Source of the DNA: Blasia pusilla
Taxonomy: Eukaryota > Marchantiophyta > Marchantiopsida > Blasiales
Direction of reading: 5' to 3'
DNA length: 64,000 nt
Assembly: GCA_050084515.1 (NCBI GenBank)
Contig: CM114272.1
Location: forward strand, 56,978,001-57,042,000
Part shown: positions 41,901-54,670 of the stretch, one piece after another
How the letters are laid out: each line of letters starts with the position of its first letter
Position numbering within the stretch: position 1 is the first letter of the stretch
Notes under the pieces: generated by a model
Databases searched by the model: none
The model's input: only the letters and a program-made list of their open reading frames with translations
Told to the model about the DNA's origin: nothing
Position numbers and translations under genes: made by a program

Positions 41901-44900
41901 GGGGATGAAGGAAATAATTCTCTTTTCTCAGTTGGTAAGCGGACTCGTTTGGTTGCTGAAAGAGGCGAAACAGCTTGTACAGAACATGATACAGACTTGG
42001 CGGAGGGTGATGCTGATGATGACCTTGGTAGTGAAGAAGGAGATGGAGGAGGTGAGTCCATGCAGCATACAGAGAGTGTTGGGCAAGACAGTGATGAAGA
42101 GGAGAACAGTCAAAGTGAGCTTTTTGAGGGCAATGGATTGTGTGGTAGGAATTGGGGAGAGTCACAGGGTAGAGCGACAGATGAAGAAAGCGTTGATGAA
42201 GGGAAGCGTATCACAAGACACAAACGGCAGAAAGCCTTAGGTGAATTGCAACTGTATGCAAGACAGGGGTCTAACACCAACAGACATGATTCCAGTGTGG
42301 AGCCGAATGGTAAGACTAGAATTCGGCACATGAATTCTGTATTGTATGAGGGTGGTCGTGAAACAAGATCAAGAGCTGGGAAGCAAAGGGCCCACTCAAC
42401 TGAGCCTACAGAGCTGGCGGAGAGAACTGTCACTCGCAAGCGTACTAAAGATGGACAAAGTTCATGGCAAAATGGATCAGTTGAGCGGGTGTTACGAACA
42501 AGGCAAGGAAGGCATCAAGGTGGACCGTGTAGGCTCACAAATGGTGATGCAAGAAGAGGGAGGGGTGCTCAAGGAAGTGCTTCTGAGGCAGAAGGACAGG
42601 AGGGCAGTGTTGAGTTTGAGAGGAGACGTGTTATTTGTCTTGAGAAATTGGAAGACGATGAGAGTAGGCAATACATGAAGGAAAGAAGAACCTCAGGTCG
42701 ATCTCGTCGGGAAGATGTAAGAAGGGAACAGACTGAGAAAGAGAGAGGCAAGAGTTCAGAAGAAAATACAGGGGCCCATGTCAAAGATGGCAAAGGGAAA
42801 AAGAGTCGGAGCAAATCTGTGGATCGTAAGAGAAAAGATGTTGCCTGGCTACTACTGACAGAGGTGGAGGCTGGTACCCGTTATATTCCACAATTTGGGG
42901 ATGATGTAGTTTACTTGAGGCAGGTGAGAAAGTCATTTAACTTGCAAAGATTAATCAGAGCTTAGGACTGTTCCATCTAAATTCAATCCTCCTTCATACG
43001 TTTTATTCATAGTCTTGTTTTTGTAATGCAGGGGCATCAGGAATTTTTGAATTCAATACATTCAGATGAGAAGGTACCATGGCGAATGTTGAAGGTTCAG
43101 ATCCGTGCAGTGGAGTTTTGCCGAATAATGGCTCTTGACTACTTTATTCTCCAAGATTCTGGTCAAACTTGCTGTAAGTTGACACTGAAATTTACAGACA
43201 GTACTTCCAGGGCATTTGGAAAAACCTTTAAGCTCAACTTTCCAGAACTCACAAATTTCCCAGACTTCATTGTGGAGAGGAGCCGTTTTGATGGCGCATT
43301 GAGCAAAGGCTGGGTTGTAAGGGATAAGTGCCAGGTGTGGTGGAGATCAGAAGATGAAGTGGGCGGGGGCCAGTGGTGGGATGGGAGGGTTCAAAAGGTG
43401 AAAGCAAAATCACCTGAGTTCCCTGATAGCCCTTGGGACCGGTTTTTTGTGCAATACAAACTCGATTCAAACGAGCCCACGAGTCATAGCCCTTGGGAGC
43501 TATTTGAACCTGGAAACCACTGGCATGATCCCCCCCATATTGATGAGGAGAGCAAGGCTAATTTGCTAGCTGCTGTTCAGGAGCTGGAGAAGTCCTGCTA
43601 TGTGGGTAGAGAGGTACCAACTGACCATCCTGCTTAAGTTATCTTTTCAATGTATACTGCTATTTTGTGGATGTATATTCGCAGTTTCTGTTCAGGTTTT
43701 GTTGCAGGTAAGTTATCAATGATGGGTCTTAGTGGTCTATCTTAGTTTTTGAATTACCACCGAAAACTCTAATGACATTGCGTATGGTTGCATTCTTGTT
43801 GCACTCATCCTCACTCGTTATGTGTAGTGGATCATTGTCTGTAGTGCCCTATGATTGTGAACAATCATGAGAGGTTGTATGGTCATCATGGAGATACTAA
43901 AATAATGGAGATGATTGTGTACTTGGACAGGATGAATATGGATTGCGGCGCCTAAGTCAAGATGTTGAAGATCCTGAATATCTGAATTGGTAAGTAGCAA
44001 TTGTTATCCATTCAAAGTAACTTCTGCAGTCTTTATGACAACTTTTGGGGTTTATTGGAGTTGGTACTGTCCCATGTGTCTGCACTCATCCACTACTTTT
44101 ATGGGAGTTGGAATACTATTGTAGTTACAATTCAGTATAGTGTTTAGACTTGACAAAGGGTTCCTAGGATAGTGTGTTGAAAACTTCTTGTGGATGAGGG
44201 TTGTAACAATTCTAAGAGCAACAATCCAAATACTTTCAATTCTATATTTATCAGAACCTACACAGACATAATGTCACGGTTTTCTACAATCTTTAGGGTA
44301 CCAAAGAAGCAAGGCCTGCATCATGTACTCGAGTAGTGAAAAAGCCAACTTGTCCGTACTGTTCCATATCCCCAAATTCTTTCTGGAGATAGGGATCCAT
44401 GAGAAAGATTCGCAATGTACTAAGAACTGTAGGCCTAAAAACTGAGAAGAGACTCTTTGAAACCTACCAGTGTACATAAAACCCTAAATTCAAAGCTTTT
44501 AGGGGACTCTGCTGAGATCAGTTCTAAATTAAAAGCTTCGGTAGATAAAGCCGGACCATCTCTATTTTTGTCATAAGAAGAATCTGCGTCATCCTGTCAG
44601 GTTCTGGCAAGGACCTTAAATGAGCCAAGTGTAGGAGAGTTCAGGTTGGGAATTTCCTTCAAAAGATCTTAACAGTCCGGTAGGATAAAGTGGAAATCGC
44701 TATCTGGTGGAGAGGATGAAGTAGTGGTCAGAGATCCATGAATCACAATTTCTGACGGCCCACTGACAGGGACAATCAAGTTTTGGCTGATTGATTTATA
44801 AGTCGATAGAAAGCTGTCAATTGATTTGTTTTGAGCTAGAAACAATCTGCCTGTCCCTTGCAGAAATTGTCTCTGAACTCTTGCTTGGAGGTTCATGGAA

Positions 44901-45515
44901 ATTTCCTTAACGCCTTAATTGTGTTTTGAGAAATTGATTTGGGAGCCCATGGTTTGATGGGTTTAGTATGCAGCAACCTCAACCATTTACCAGGCAGTGG
45001 ATAGATGTGTAGAACGGAACAGAGTCATAGTGATGTGGTTGAGGGTTCTGTAACTGCAGGTAAACTAAAGTCTTATTTGCTCATGGGAACTACACTGATC
45101 TGATTATCTACTTTGTTGAGGGAAATGTGTATCTATTGTAATCATTTTTCTCAATTTCTCTCAGGAGTGTCTAGAGAACTAAACTATGGAATGTCATTGA
45201 AGAACAAAATCCAAAAGGATTAATGTCACTTTTATTGTATATTCAGTTGTAACACCTTGGAGTTGTCATCTTTCCAGCACTCCTCTGCCTCTGGATCTAC
45301 AGATAGTCAAACTTCGGCTGGACAAGGACTATTACCACAGCTTGGAAGCTTTTCGCCACGATATTGAACTTTTGGTTCTGAATGTGCAATCGTATTATGG
45401 ACGGCAGACCGAACAAGCAGGAAAAATGCAAAGGCTGGGTCAAGTGCTTTTAGATGTTGTATCAGATGATGAAGAACCTGCTTCAAGTGAAGGCAATGAC
45501 TACGAGTATTCGTAG
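32973..45515 (+). CDS. BRWD/PHIP-like WD40 and bromodomain-related chromatin protein
   Basis: I assembled 23 exons, frame-checked to 2,051 codons: 32973-33358, 33865-34022, 34225-34464, 34755-34864, 35024-35101, 35239-35345, 35714-35808, 36025-36146, 36401-36504, 36627-36704, 37141-37219, 37442-37613, 37793-37863, 38053-38133, 38389-38459, 38660-38756, 39022-39081, 39305-39359, 39658-40136, 40290-42923, 43032-43613, 43931-43989, 45278-45515. An in-frame TAA at 32,961 supports the start. Residues ~50-130 form the BRWD N-terminal domain (EVDLREVYFLVMHFL). WD40 repeats span ~250-690 (LRGHRNAVYC, GSDDRLVKIW, SSSDDGTCRIWDA, CSRDGSAIIW). A charged linker occupies ~820-1,740. GDDVVYLRQGHQEFL (~1,752) matches the crypto-Tudor start of PHIP. 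The last ~90 residues keep the second half of a bromodomain (LRLDKDYYHSLEAFRHDIELL). Animal PHIP reads H3K4 methylation through this module; a nuclear histone-reading role here is inferred. Intron 17 (from 39,082) uses a GC donor. Confidence 0.92.
40290..42923 (+). other. Giant 2,634-bp exon encoding the BRWD linker
   Basis: One exon makes up about 43% of the coding sequence (residues ~882-1,759) of the BRWD-like gene. It encodes a disordered, Glu/Asp/Ser/Arg/Lys-rich chain with repeated basic clusters (LKRKRN, RSLRRRK, KRLAARN, RKRTKDGQ, KKSRSKS) and acidic blocks. The last 15 residues turn ordered and form the start of the crypto-Tudor segment. Basic clusters may act as nuclear-localisation or DNA-contact elements. 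Confidence 0.8.
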
Positions 45516-47237
45516 ACCATGTGCCCAAAGATCTACCGTAAATACATGTAGAAATAGTCTGTTGGGGAGGGTTTTGCGGGAATGATGTAGTTTAATGCCC
45601 ACAGTGAGCCAAGGTGGTCCTCTCATCATTTAGTTCTAGGCAAAGTACCCACCATTATTTCAGATGTGGTGGGTTGGAAGAGTTGTGCTATATCTGTCCT
45701 CCGTAACATATTGTAATCAAGTCATAGCTGATTTCAGAAAAGATTATTCAGATGTTTCAAGATCCCTGATCACCTCATTTTCCTAGTTAGTAACTTGAAT
45801 GTACACTATTCTGTCCTAGATTCTATGAATCGGTGAAGCACTCTCCTGTACTCAAGTGGATATAGAATGTGGTACTGTACAAATCTGCCAGGTTGAATCT
45901 GTAAAATATCGCCAAAATCTTTCAAGTGCATCATTGTGGAACTCTTCATCGGAGCAGTGCTTCGTGATTACTCTGTCTTATCTCAGGAAGTCTTGAATGG
46001 AATAAGAACATCCTGTTATTCTAGGACTCCAGAAGCGAGGGGTGTCTACTGGTCAAGATCATTACAGAGCAAACACATAATCTGTACGTACTCCTGCCAA
46101 GCCACATCACTACAGTGTGATTTGGGGATCCAAATTTTGGTGTCTTTTGAATTTATTCACCCCGCTTCAATTAGTGGGAGGAATACAGGGACGGAACTCA
46201 TGATAGAAAGTCATTGCAACAAGGATTGAAAATCAGTAAATTGATCCTTAAACTCATGAAAATCTCCATTTTGGGAAACGGCAGAAAGGAACTGATCCAA
46301 GGAAATGGAGGTCAGATTTGGATGGGAGCAGGGCTTCATTCATTCTACACTTTTAATTCAAAGAACATGGGGATCAGGGTTTAGAGCTGTTTAGCCCTAA
46401 TGCCGAAAGGTATAAAATTAGGGTAAGTTTTGAGGAGGGTAAATTAATCTACATCTATATTATTGTTGGAGGCTACCTTCTCGCTTTGCAAACATGAAAT
46501 CCCGACGAGAAACTAACAAAATTTGTGAGACAATAGAGGCAATATTATAGCTCTCACCAATTTTCATGGTGATAAATCTTTTTGTTTATTTTTTTTCAAC
46601 AACTATTCAGCCAATAATTGGACATTCAACCCAATACAAACGATTTGCCTCATCAATAATGTTATTCATATCATAAGGTTGAAGTCGTTGAAGATATTAT
46701 TAATCAAGCTATATAGTGCGAAGCAAAAATGAGATTGAGTTAGAATGCAACATCGAAAATGGATCTTTCCTTGTAGAGTGTCTATAAGGAGGAAGGAAAA
46801 TCGAATTTGAAGTGGACAAATATTAAACAAGAAAGTAGTTATACAAGGGTTGAAACTAACTTATAAGTGAACAACTTGTAGATTTGAGGGAGTAGTTCTA
46901 AACTTCACACGTGTTTGAAAATGATGTCACATCAATAATCCAACTCTCGATGAGATGATCAAATTCAATGCTTCCCACCATGCTTGAGAACATATGAGTG
47001 GTAGTATAGTGTCATTAGTTGCTCCACACTAGTAGGTTACCATGGCTAAACCCCAAGAAAAAAACAACGCCTTAATGAAAGGAGCCTATAGTGTGCCCCA
47101 AATAGAAATATACTTTCTAACTATAGAATTGGTGCCCACATTTCAATTTGAGACACCAAATGGAATATATATACGTCGAATTGCATTTAGGGGTGCATTT
47201 GTGGGATGAAAAGAAAAATCATAAAATATTCCGAAAC
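45516..47237. other. Intergenic region downstream of the BRWD-like gene
   Basis: The first few hundred bases probably hold the 3' untranslated region and polyadenylation site. Bases 46,380-47,200 become AT-rich with no gene. The 97-codon frame at 45,936-46,229 has no domain. Confidence 0.45.
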
Positions 47238-48216
47238 CTAAATCTTCTCTTTCCGTCGGACCGATGCGGTATTATCCAACGGTCTAGCGTTATCCAACAA
47301 ACCCCATGAATTGGTGTTGTGTCCGGCGTAATAAAAACGTCGCTTATGGAGAGAGAGAGAGAGGCTTAGCTGAGAAAGACGGAGAAGAGAGACTTCGCAG
47401 TTCCTACCTTCAGCAGGGGGCTGCGGTGGTGAGGGGTCCCAAGGGATCGTTCGATCCTTCATCGGACGGCGCACCGTGGCATCGGGGTTCCTCTAGTTTC
47501 AAAATCGGCGTTCCAGATCGACCGCGCCTTGGGGTGGGTTCCTGCCGCCCAACGGGCTATTTATTCCAAGCCTGGAGAAACGTCGGGTGTCCACGCGTCG
47601 CCCAAACATTAGTCCCTGTCGCACAAGACTGTCTTCCACATTGCGGGTGAAGAAACAGATTCTCAGTTCACAATTCTCCCCGTCCAGCAGCCATCCGATA
47701 TTTGATCCCACGGCGTCACCCACGCTCTCATGTCGGTCCTCATGAGCTGCGAGCAATCGCCCTCCCCTATGAGAACACCCAACCGGTTATATATCGCAGC
47801 CTGCACGCCCGGGCGGTCGGGCGGGCAGGGAATTCGTGACAGGAAGCAGTGCCTTTTATCTACTTTTGGTGTCAAGCTTCAGAATGCTCTAATCTCGATT
47901 TAGAGCTCCGCGTGTACTTGCTCGCGGCAGCGATTGACGTTGAGCTACGGAACTGCTACGGATTTGTGAGGAGAAGCTGCATGCGACACTCTGGTGTATG
48001 GAAATTTTCTTGAGCAGGAGTTGTAATCGTAATTTTTGATTGGGGAGGTTGGCTGGGGAAATTGGAGGAACAGGTATTGCATTTGCGCTTTGGAGGAAGA
48101 CGAGGTGGAGGAGGATTTGAACACGAGGTGTGTGGTATAGTTGGAGCGGAGGATTTTAGCGCAGGGAGGAGGCGGGATCGGAGATAGTCGGGTAAGGGTG
48201 AGGTACAGGGAATGAA
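47238..48216 (+). promoter_or_regulatory. Probable promoter and leader of the kelch gene
   Basis: GC-richer than its left neighbour, with a short GA tract near 47,350. The leader ends with a tiny upstream frame, ATG at 48,212-48,214 to TGA at 48,224-48,226, which overlaps the main start at 48,217. Such an overlapping frame would be expected to lower or tune translation. An in-frame TGA at 48,199 excludes upstream extension of the main frame. Confidence 0.4.
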
Positions 48217-51200
48217 ATGGAGATGAGGTGGGAGAAAGTGCAGGTCAAGTATAAGGCGAAGGAAACACCGGAGGGTAAGAAGCCTGCTGTGCGCAGAGGA
48301 GGGGCGCACGGTCCAGGGAGAAAATGGGGCCATACTTGTAATGCGGTGAAGAACGGACGATTTCTCTATGTCTTCGGTGGTTATGGTCGGGATGACTGTC
48401 AAACCAACGATGTCCACGTTTTTGACACAGGTAGGTTTTCCACGTCTTCTTCAATCTACGTCTCGGAATCTTTTCGTAGATTTTAAGCTTAACTTTAGTA
48501 ATTCTTGACTCGCCACTATTTCAAGAACCCGCGTCACGGTAGTGCTGGAGAACACTCGTGTTCTTTGTGCCCTAAATTTTTAAAACTCCTTGTCTCTTCA
48601 TCCTGATATGTGCGAGTCGTCGTGTACGATTAGGCTTCGCATAGCACACTGGACCTGCTGCGACTCAATCTTAGTATCCTTCACCTGCTTCAGACTTTGG
48701 CGGGAATATTGTTCCAGCATATCCCTTGGAACCTTATGGTTAATTTGATATGCTATAGTCCCATTTCGATTGGAATCTGGAACTGGTGAGTCAAGTTGTA
48801 CGTACGGTCAAAACACATCTTGGTTTCAAGTTGTCAGGCTCGAAGTTGTCAGGTCAGACATCATGGAAGAGTTTGCAGTGTCCCAATTGCCCGAGAGACT
48901 TGAGGTATTTCTGCTGGAATTCCTGAGTTGGAATTTTCAGACCTAGCAATGCTAAGTGTTTGTAAAGTATTATGGAGTGGTTGGTCTGGAATTCCATACC
49001 CGATACCTGCGTTGACACAGGATTTTGGTCAGCCAGTGATTCGTTTTGGTCACCACTCTCAATAGATGATTAGTTAACAGGTCGAGCCTTTTAGAAGGCG
49101 TCTGGTGATAAAAATTTTCAGAGTGTAAATATATGACCGAGGAATTCTTGAATGTTAGTTTCTGAAGTGGAACAGTTTGGTTAAATTTCTGGACAGGCAA
49201 GTACACATGGAGCAAGCCGATGGTGAAAGGAGTTGCCCCGTTTCCCCGTGATAGTCATACTTGCACAACAGTAGGGAGCAAGCTTTTTGTGTTTGGTGGA
49301 ACCGATGGGAGCGCCCCGTTGGCAGATCTCCACATACTTGATACAGGTTGGATTTCTCAAGCAGCTTACAGGATGAGCATAATCTGATTATTGACAAATG
49401 AGGTTGCAGATATCTTTTATGAAGCTGTTAATGCTTGATTCTGTCTTGGAGATAGGGTATTCTTAGTGCCGGACCTCATTCATGACTTTTGAATGTGAGA
49501 GAATTGACGAGTCCTCTGGAAAGAATGAAGATTAAAGCCAGTGTGTCTGATGCGGGAAGCTTTGATATTCCTCAGCTATCCCCAAAGATGTCCTGCCAGA
49601 CACAATGTTTAGGATGACTGCATTCAAGAAAGGCTATCCTGGACACAGGAGCTGTGAATGACTTTCGGATGGGAGAAAAATTGGAGAGCCCACTGGAAGG
49701 AAGAAAGATCTGATACAGTCTTTCTGATGAGGGAAGTATTGATATTCCTCGGCTACCTCCAAAGAAAAGGTCGTGCTAGACATGACGTTTTGAGTGACTG
49801 CATTCATCCAATAGGACTTTCCACTTGACTAGAAATAATGTGAACTTATTCTACTAGTAAATAGGCAGCAAACGTTGCTGGGAACCATTGGGGAAAGAAA
49901 TTCTGCTTGGATCCACTGACGGAGACTTTCTGTTTCTGCGGATGAAAGGGGGTTAATTATATCTCCATTGGCTACCATATTGTTCTATGAATGGAGCAAG
50001 GTGACTCAGCAATTTTATCATACAGAGCATGAACAGTAAAAGTTTTTTTTGTCCTTGGCATTCATGAAATCATCAACATAGCAATGTTACAGAACATAAT
50101 CCATGGATGGGCTATTTCTCTAAACATTATCAGAATGAACTAAGAGTTCTCTTCTGAACAGTGACGCCCCTGGAAGATCTGGGTGGGCTTAGGTTCTAAG
50201 TTTTCTCCAAGAGTTTGAGGGTAACAAGCAAAGTTGACTGGGTCCACCTTGTGCCCAAAGCTATCCAAGCCTTTGCATCTTACGTATATGACACCTTCGT
50301 ACTAGACACGCAGACCGAGCCATTCTCACTTGACTTGTGCTCTCTGTGTGCAGTATCAAACAGCTGGAGTACCCCAGTCACGAAAGGAGATGGGCCAGCT
50401 GCACGAGAGGGTCACAGTGCTGCCCTCATTGGGTCACGTCTCTTTGTATTTGGTGGTTGTGGAAGGTCTCCGGATGACCAGGAAGAGACATATTTCAATG
50501 ACCTTTACATCTTGGACACAAGTATGACTATTTAGTATCCCTCTTGCATTTGCATCCAAGGCCAGTTGGAAGAAGGTTCTTGTCTGTAGATCACTTTCAT
50601 AGATGTTGATATTGGTGTCATCATTCTTTAATAAAGAGAAGAATGTTGCTTGGTCTTGCATCAGCAAGGAATCTACAGTAGTTTTTTTGTCATGAAAGTC
50701 CCGAAACTTTTTACAGAAGTGCTTTGCTTTTAGGTTGTGTTTTTTTTGAACTTTTTGGTATCTCAGATACATTCCAATGGACCAAAGGGGCAACACTTGG
50801 AACACCTCCTGCACCAAGAGATAGTCACACCTGTTCTTCTTACAAGAATAAGTTCATTGTGCTGGGTGGTGAAGATTCATCCAACTCTTATCTGTCGGAC
50901 ATTTACATTCTTGATGCAGGCAAGTAATGTTCCCTTTCATTTAGTTTTATAGTTAGGATGCCTGCATATTCAGAAATTGATTTCACCCGATTAGAAACTG
51001 ATTGCTACCAGCTTCATGAAGAGAAGGCAGAAGACTGTTTTTTTATCTTCTCATGAGGCGTGTCTGACTTGTTTGATCACCTCTTTGATCATTTTTCACT
51101 CTTGTTGAATGTGACCTGAAGTAAAATCCCTTTGCAGTTGGGGTGATGTAGATAAATTGCCTCTCATGTTGACAAGCTATGTTTTTAATACTACAAAATG

Positions 51201-53227
51201 TGTTCTCACATTTTGCCCACCGAAAATATTACTTTCTTCACATTGGCATGATTTTCGTGTAAAGAAGTGATTTTCCAGTGATGGAATTGGTTGCTAGTTG
51301 CATAGAACATGGACTAATTAATTTATGAATTGAATGCATTCTGGATTTGCCTTGTGGGAACATCTATCTGACAGAGTGAATTGTGCTGGTACAGCTACCC
51401 TTGTGTGGACTGAGCTAAAGACAACTGGGCAGAAATTAATTCCTCGAGCTGGACATACGACTGTAGCACTAGGAAAGTACCTTTTTGTGTTTGGAGGTTT
51501 CACTGATGACCGAAAACTATTTGACGATCTACATGTGCTTGATGTTGGTATGAAACTCTGAGCACTCATCTTGTGTCATTTGTCTTTTTCAGCCATAATA
51601 AGAATTTTGATTCTGAGTGTATATTTTGTCAATCAGACCTTTCCTGTTTGATTGTACAGAATCAGAAAGCTTCGCACCCTGAGTCATTGTGTTTATTGTG
51701 TATGCATGTAGAGTCTGGGATCTGGGTCAAGGCTTCAACCACTGGAGAAGGCCCTTCTCCACGATTCTCTTTGGCAGGAGATTGTGCTGATCCTGAAAAG
51801 GGCATTCTTCTGTTTCTTGGAGGATGTAATGAGAACCTAGAAGCTCTTGAAGACATGTATTATTTAGATACAGGTATAATAGGATTTGGGATCTGTTGAG
51901 AATTTCTTGCATATTGTCCTTCAGACCTTGTGGTGGGTTCTTAGAGTATGGTTCACAAGGTGCTCTCAGTGAAACTTTTTTGGTCTAGGCTATGGCGGAT
52001 TTGTCTTTAGAGTCACTATACGATGCAAGAACTTCAGATTACTCTAGGTGGAGCTGTCTTTGTGCTTGATGATGTATGTTCTTGTTTCATCATCTTTACA
52101 ATTATTATAATGCAGACCAAGGGTGTGCTGCCTGTGAGAGAAGGTTAGTCAAGTTGCAAGGAGGTAGATGAACCTAAAACTAATGAATATGGGCACTGGG
52201 TCATTCGTTGTAATGTGCTTAGATCTGAAGTTTGACAAGACAGAGCAAGAAGCAAAGCCAGAAAAACTATCTTTGAGGAAGGAGCTGAAAAGGAAACAGC
52301 AAGAGCTTATGATGACCCCAGAGAAGGGGAAGGATGCCATTGCTGGAATTGCTTTGGATGAAAATTTCCGATCATCTTTGAATAACTCACCTCTTGGTAC
52401 GAAGGTGACTGTAGAAGTTATTTCCTGTACATCAAAGTTAGTTGGATAAACTGGTGCTTCCTGTCACCTTGAATGTGGTCTGATTGATACCTGAGTTATG
52501 TAAGGTCTCCAGACATTGAGTCTTGAAGTTTTATGATATGAAGTCTCTCTGGATGCAGGTACAGTGAATAAGTACTCATTTCATGATTTCAAACCTGCGC
52601 CTGTGGAGAAAACATTTGAGGCAAAGGTTGCAGATGTATTCCACTACGGCTACAGTATAGAAGCCACCATTGATGGAAAAGCACTACGTGGGCTATTGTT
52701 TTCCTACAAGTTGGGCTATGCAAATGCTGTACATGCTCATCTCACACGGTATGTGTCTCCCATGCCAAAAGTCTCTTATTTTTAGGTTTTATGAACAGGG
52801 ATACTCAAAAGAGATACTGGCTCCTGTATTAGGAGAAAAGGAACTAACTCCTAGAAGTAGGTATCATGTGAGCATGTTCACAGCTTATCTTCATAAATAG
52901 TATGGTTCCTGTGTAATTTTAGTGACCACAGACACTGAGATTTTACCTGAACTTGGTACAGAATTTGATGTAGAAGTAGCTTATTATGTTAACCCTTCCT
53001 GCAGGAAGAGGCAAGCAGAAGAAATAGCAGCTGCAAAGTTGAAGGATGAAAGGCGAGCAGAACGACGACAAGCTCGCCAAGCAAAGCTTCAACTCTCTAA
53101 GCGAGCTTCAGATGCAGTGACGGCAGTTGACTCTGTTACAGCAGGCAGTGGAATCGCTACGGTTCCACTTTCTACAACAAGTCAATCTCAGGTTCCAGAG
53201 ACTCTGGTATGCACAGATACTGCTTAA
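48217..53227 (+). CDS. Kelch-repeat beta-propeller protein, 544 aa
   Basis: Ten exons, frame-checked: 48217-48430, 49197-49346, 50354-50521, 50767-50919, 51395-51547, 51712-51873, 52116-52163, 52223-52396, 52559-52748, 53005-53227. The first six exons each end one kelch repeat with an LDT/FDT-type motif (GGYGRDDCQTNDVHVFDT, GGTDGSAPLADLHILDT, then others up to GGCNENLEALEDMYYLDT). All six introns after them are phase 1. The six repeats should form one propeller. Exons 7-8 encode a basic coiled coil (ERRLVKLQ, LSLRKELKRKQQEL). Exon 9 encodes a small domain (FEAKVADVFHYGYSIEATID), and exon 10 a charged helix (AAAKLKDERRAERRQARQAKL). Intron 4 uses a GC donor (50,920). Intron 7 is only 59 nt. Plants have similar kelch plus coiled-coil proteins; the partner is unknown. 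The exact 3' end is less certain than the propeller. Confidence 0.87.
49483..49815. repeat. Diverged tandem duplication in kelch intron 2
   Basis: Two adjacent units of about 165 bp (49,483-49,655 and 49,656-49,815) share blocks in the same order: atgactttt/c, ctggaaagaa, ttgatattcctc, ctacctccaaag-type and gactgcattca. Roughly a quarter of positions differ. No coding potential; it lengthens the intron. Confidence 0.75.
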
Positions 53228-54590
53228 ACTAAACCCCTGCCTCAAGGTACAGTGTATTGAGTAGACTATTGGGATGAAGTATATTTTATGGCCCTAATGT
53301 GAACTTGTTTTAACAGAGAGTTGAAATTAGGATGGCGTTAGGATAGTATTTCTGAGATTTAGTGAGAAGGGCTGAAGTCTATTTCAAAGTCATAAAGGTG
53401 TGATGATAATATGTCAGTCCCCATTGTCTACACTCCATGCCGCACTTTAGGATGTAGGGTTGAATATGCCTCACCCTAAGATTTTAGAGTGGAATATAAC
53501 TGTCATGATGTGTTATTTGTGACCTGTCTTTTCAAATCAAGGCGCCTGCCAAGTAGCTGAAGATCATGTTCATCAGGCTGTGCTGCAACAGGCTAGGAAG
53601 CCATTGTGCTACTAGCCAACTTTTGAGACATGGAGCTGTGAGTGCTCATAGATTGAAGTAATTTGTTTCTTGGTCGCTTAGATCAATTAATTCATACAGA
53701 CAGAAGGGCTTTTTGATGTGCAGCCTACAACAGACCCACTTGTAAGAAAGGATAGGTTAGTGGATTATTGGTTACAGTCTCTGCTGCAGTGGAATAGGTG
53801 GTGGATGGGTGCCCTGATTAGGTAGACGGACACAGGTGGAAAGTAGGAAGTGAAATTGAGTTTTTCTGCAGATGGGCACCCTAAGTTTGTATCATACGAA
53901 CACATTAAATCATGTGATTCTTGTTGTACAGAAATGGTCAGAGAGTGGATGTCTGTTGATGAAATTCATTGATCAAAGTAAGTCGAGTTATTATGATCAT
54001 CAAACAGGGTTTCAAGCCTGGGAACCTCGCTGTGAATCATGAAGCTGCGTGATGGAAGCGGACAGGCCTGTCAGCAGTGCATTCCTGGATGTTGCAGCTT
54101 GAGAAGGTTGTTAGCACCTTAGCAAACCGTGATGACATGGACTGCCCTGGTTATGCTGCAACACTTTCGTTCCAAACTGGCAATTGGCATATGGATGATA
54201 TATTCTTTCTTACAGCTCTCAGTGGATCGTGAGCGGACCTTTCCATTGTGTAAAGGCCGTAACTGTACGTCACTCTTTTTATGAAAATGGTATCTCTGAA
54301 CGAATGTCTCGTATCCCGAACAAATCCGCCTGAGGAGGGACACGTCACCACAGTAGTAATTTTCAAGCTTACCTACTTGGAACCTCGGGGTTGCTTACGT
54401 TGGCTATCCCATTCATAGGAATCCTGGTGGCCACAACTAACTATCCAGCTTTGGTGATAAGGGTATGAGCGGAGCTGCTACTATTATGCAGAGTTTCGTG
54501 CCATGCCCATTGTGAATGGTGACCGTAAACTTCGTCTGACGTCTTTGCATATTGGATTCCCTTGGTCTTCCGTCAACCGTAGGGAACAAC

Positions 54591-54670
54591 TCCAAACAAT
54601 CACGAACACGACGAAGACATGGATTATCCTTCAAACAATCACGAACACGACGAATTCATGGATTATCCTT
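54591..54670. repeat. Two tandem 40-bp units
   Basis: Units 54,591-54,630 and 54,631-54,670 share caaacaatcacgaacacga and catggattatcct, with only a few differences. A recent duplication. Confidence 0.9.

Noticed and set aside
40957-42814. Several overlapping frames on both strands in the giant BRWD exon
   Set aside because: Shadows of the 878-codon exon, which has the clear homology context and is continuous.
52749-52785. A 37-nt intron (gtatgt...tttttag) in the kelch gene
   Set aside because: Too short for a plant intron. The same donor joined to the acceptor at 53,001-53,004 gives a normal 256-nt intron, keeps frame and continues directly into the charged C-terminal helix.
52922-53004. 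Protein-like frame upstream of the last kelch exon
   Set aside because: It is open by chance in the same frame. Including it requires weaker splice sites and leaves the preceding exon phase unmatched.
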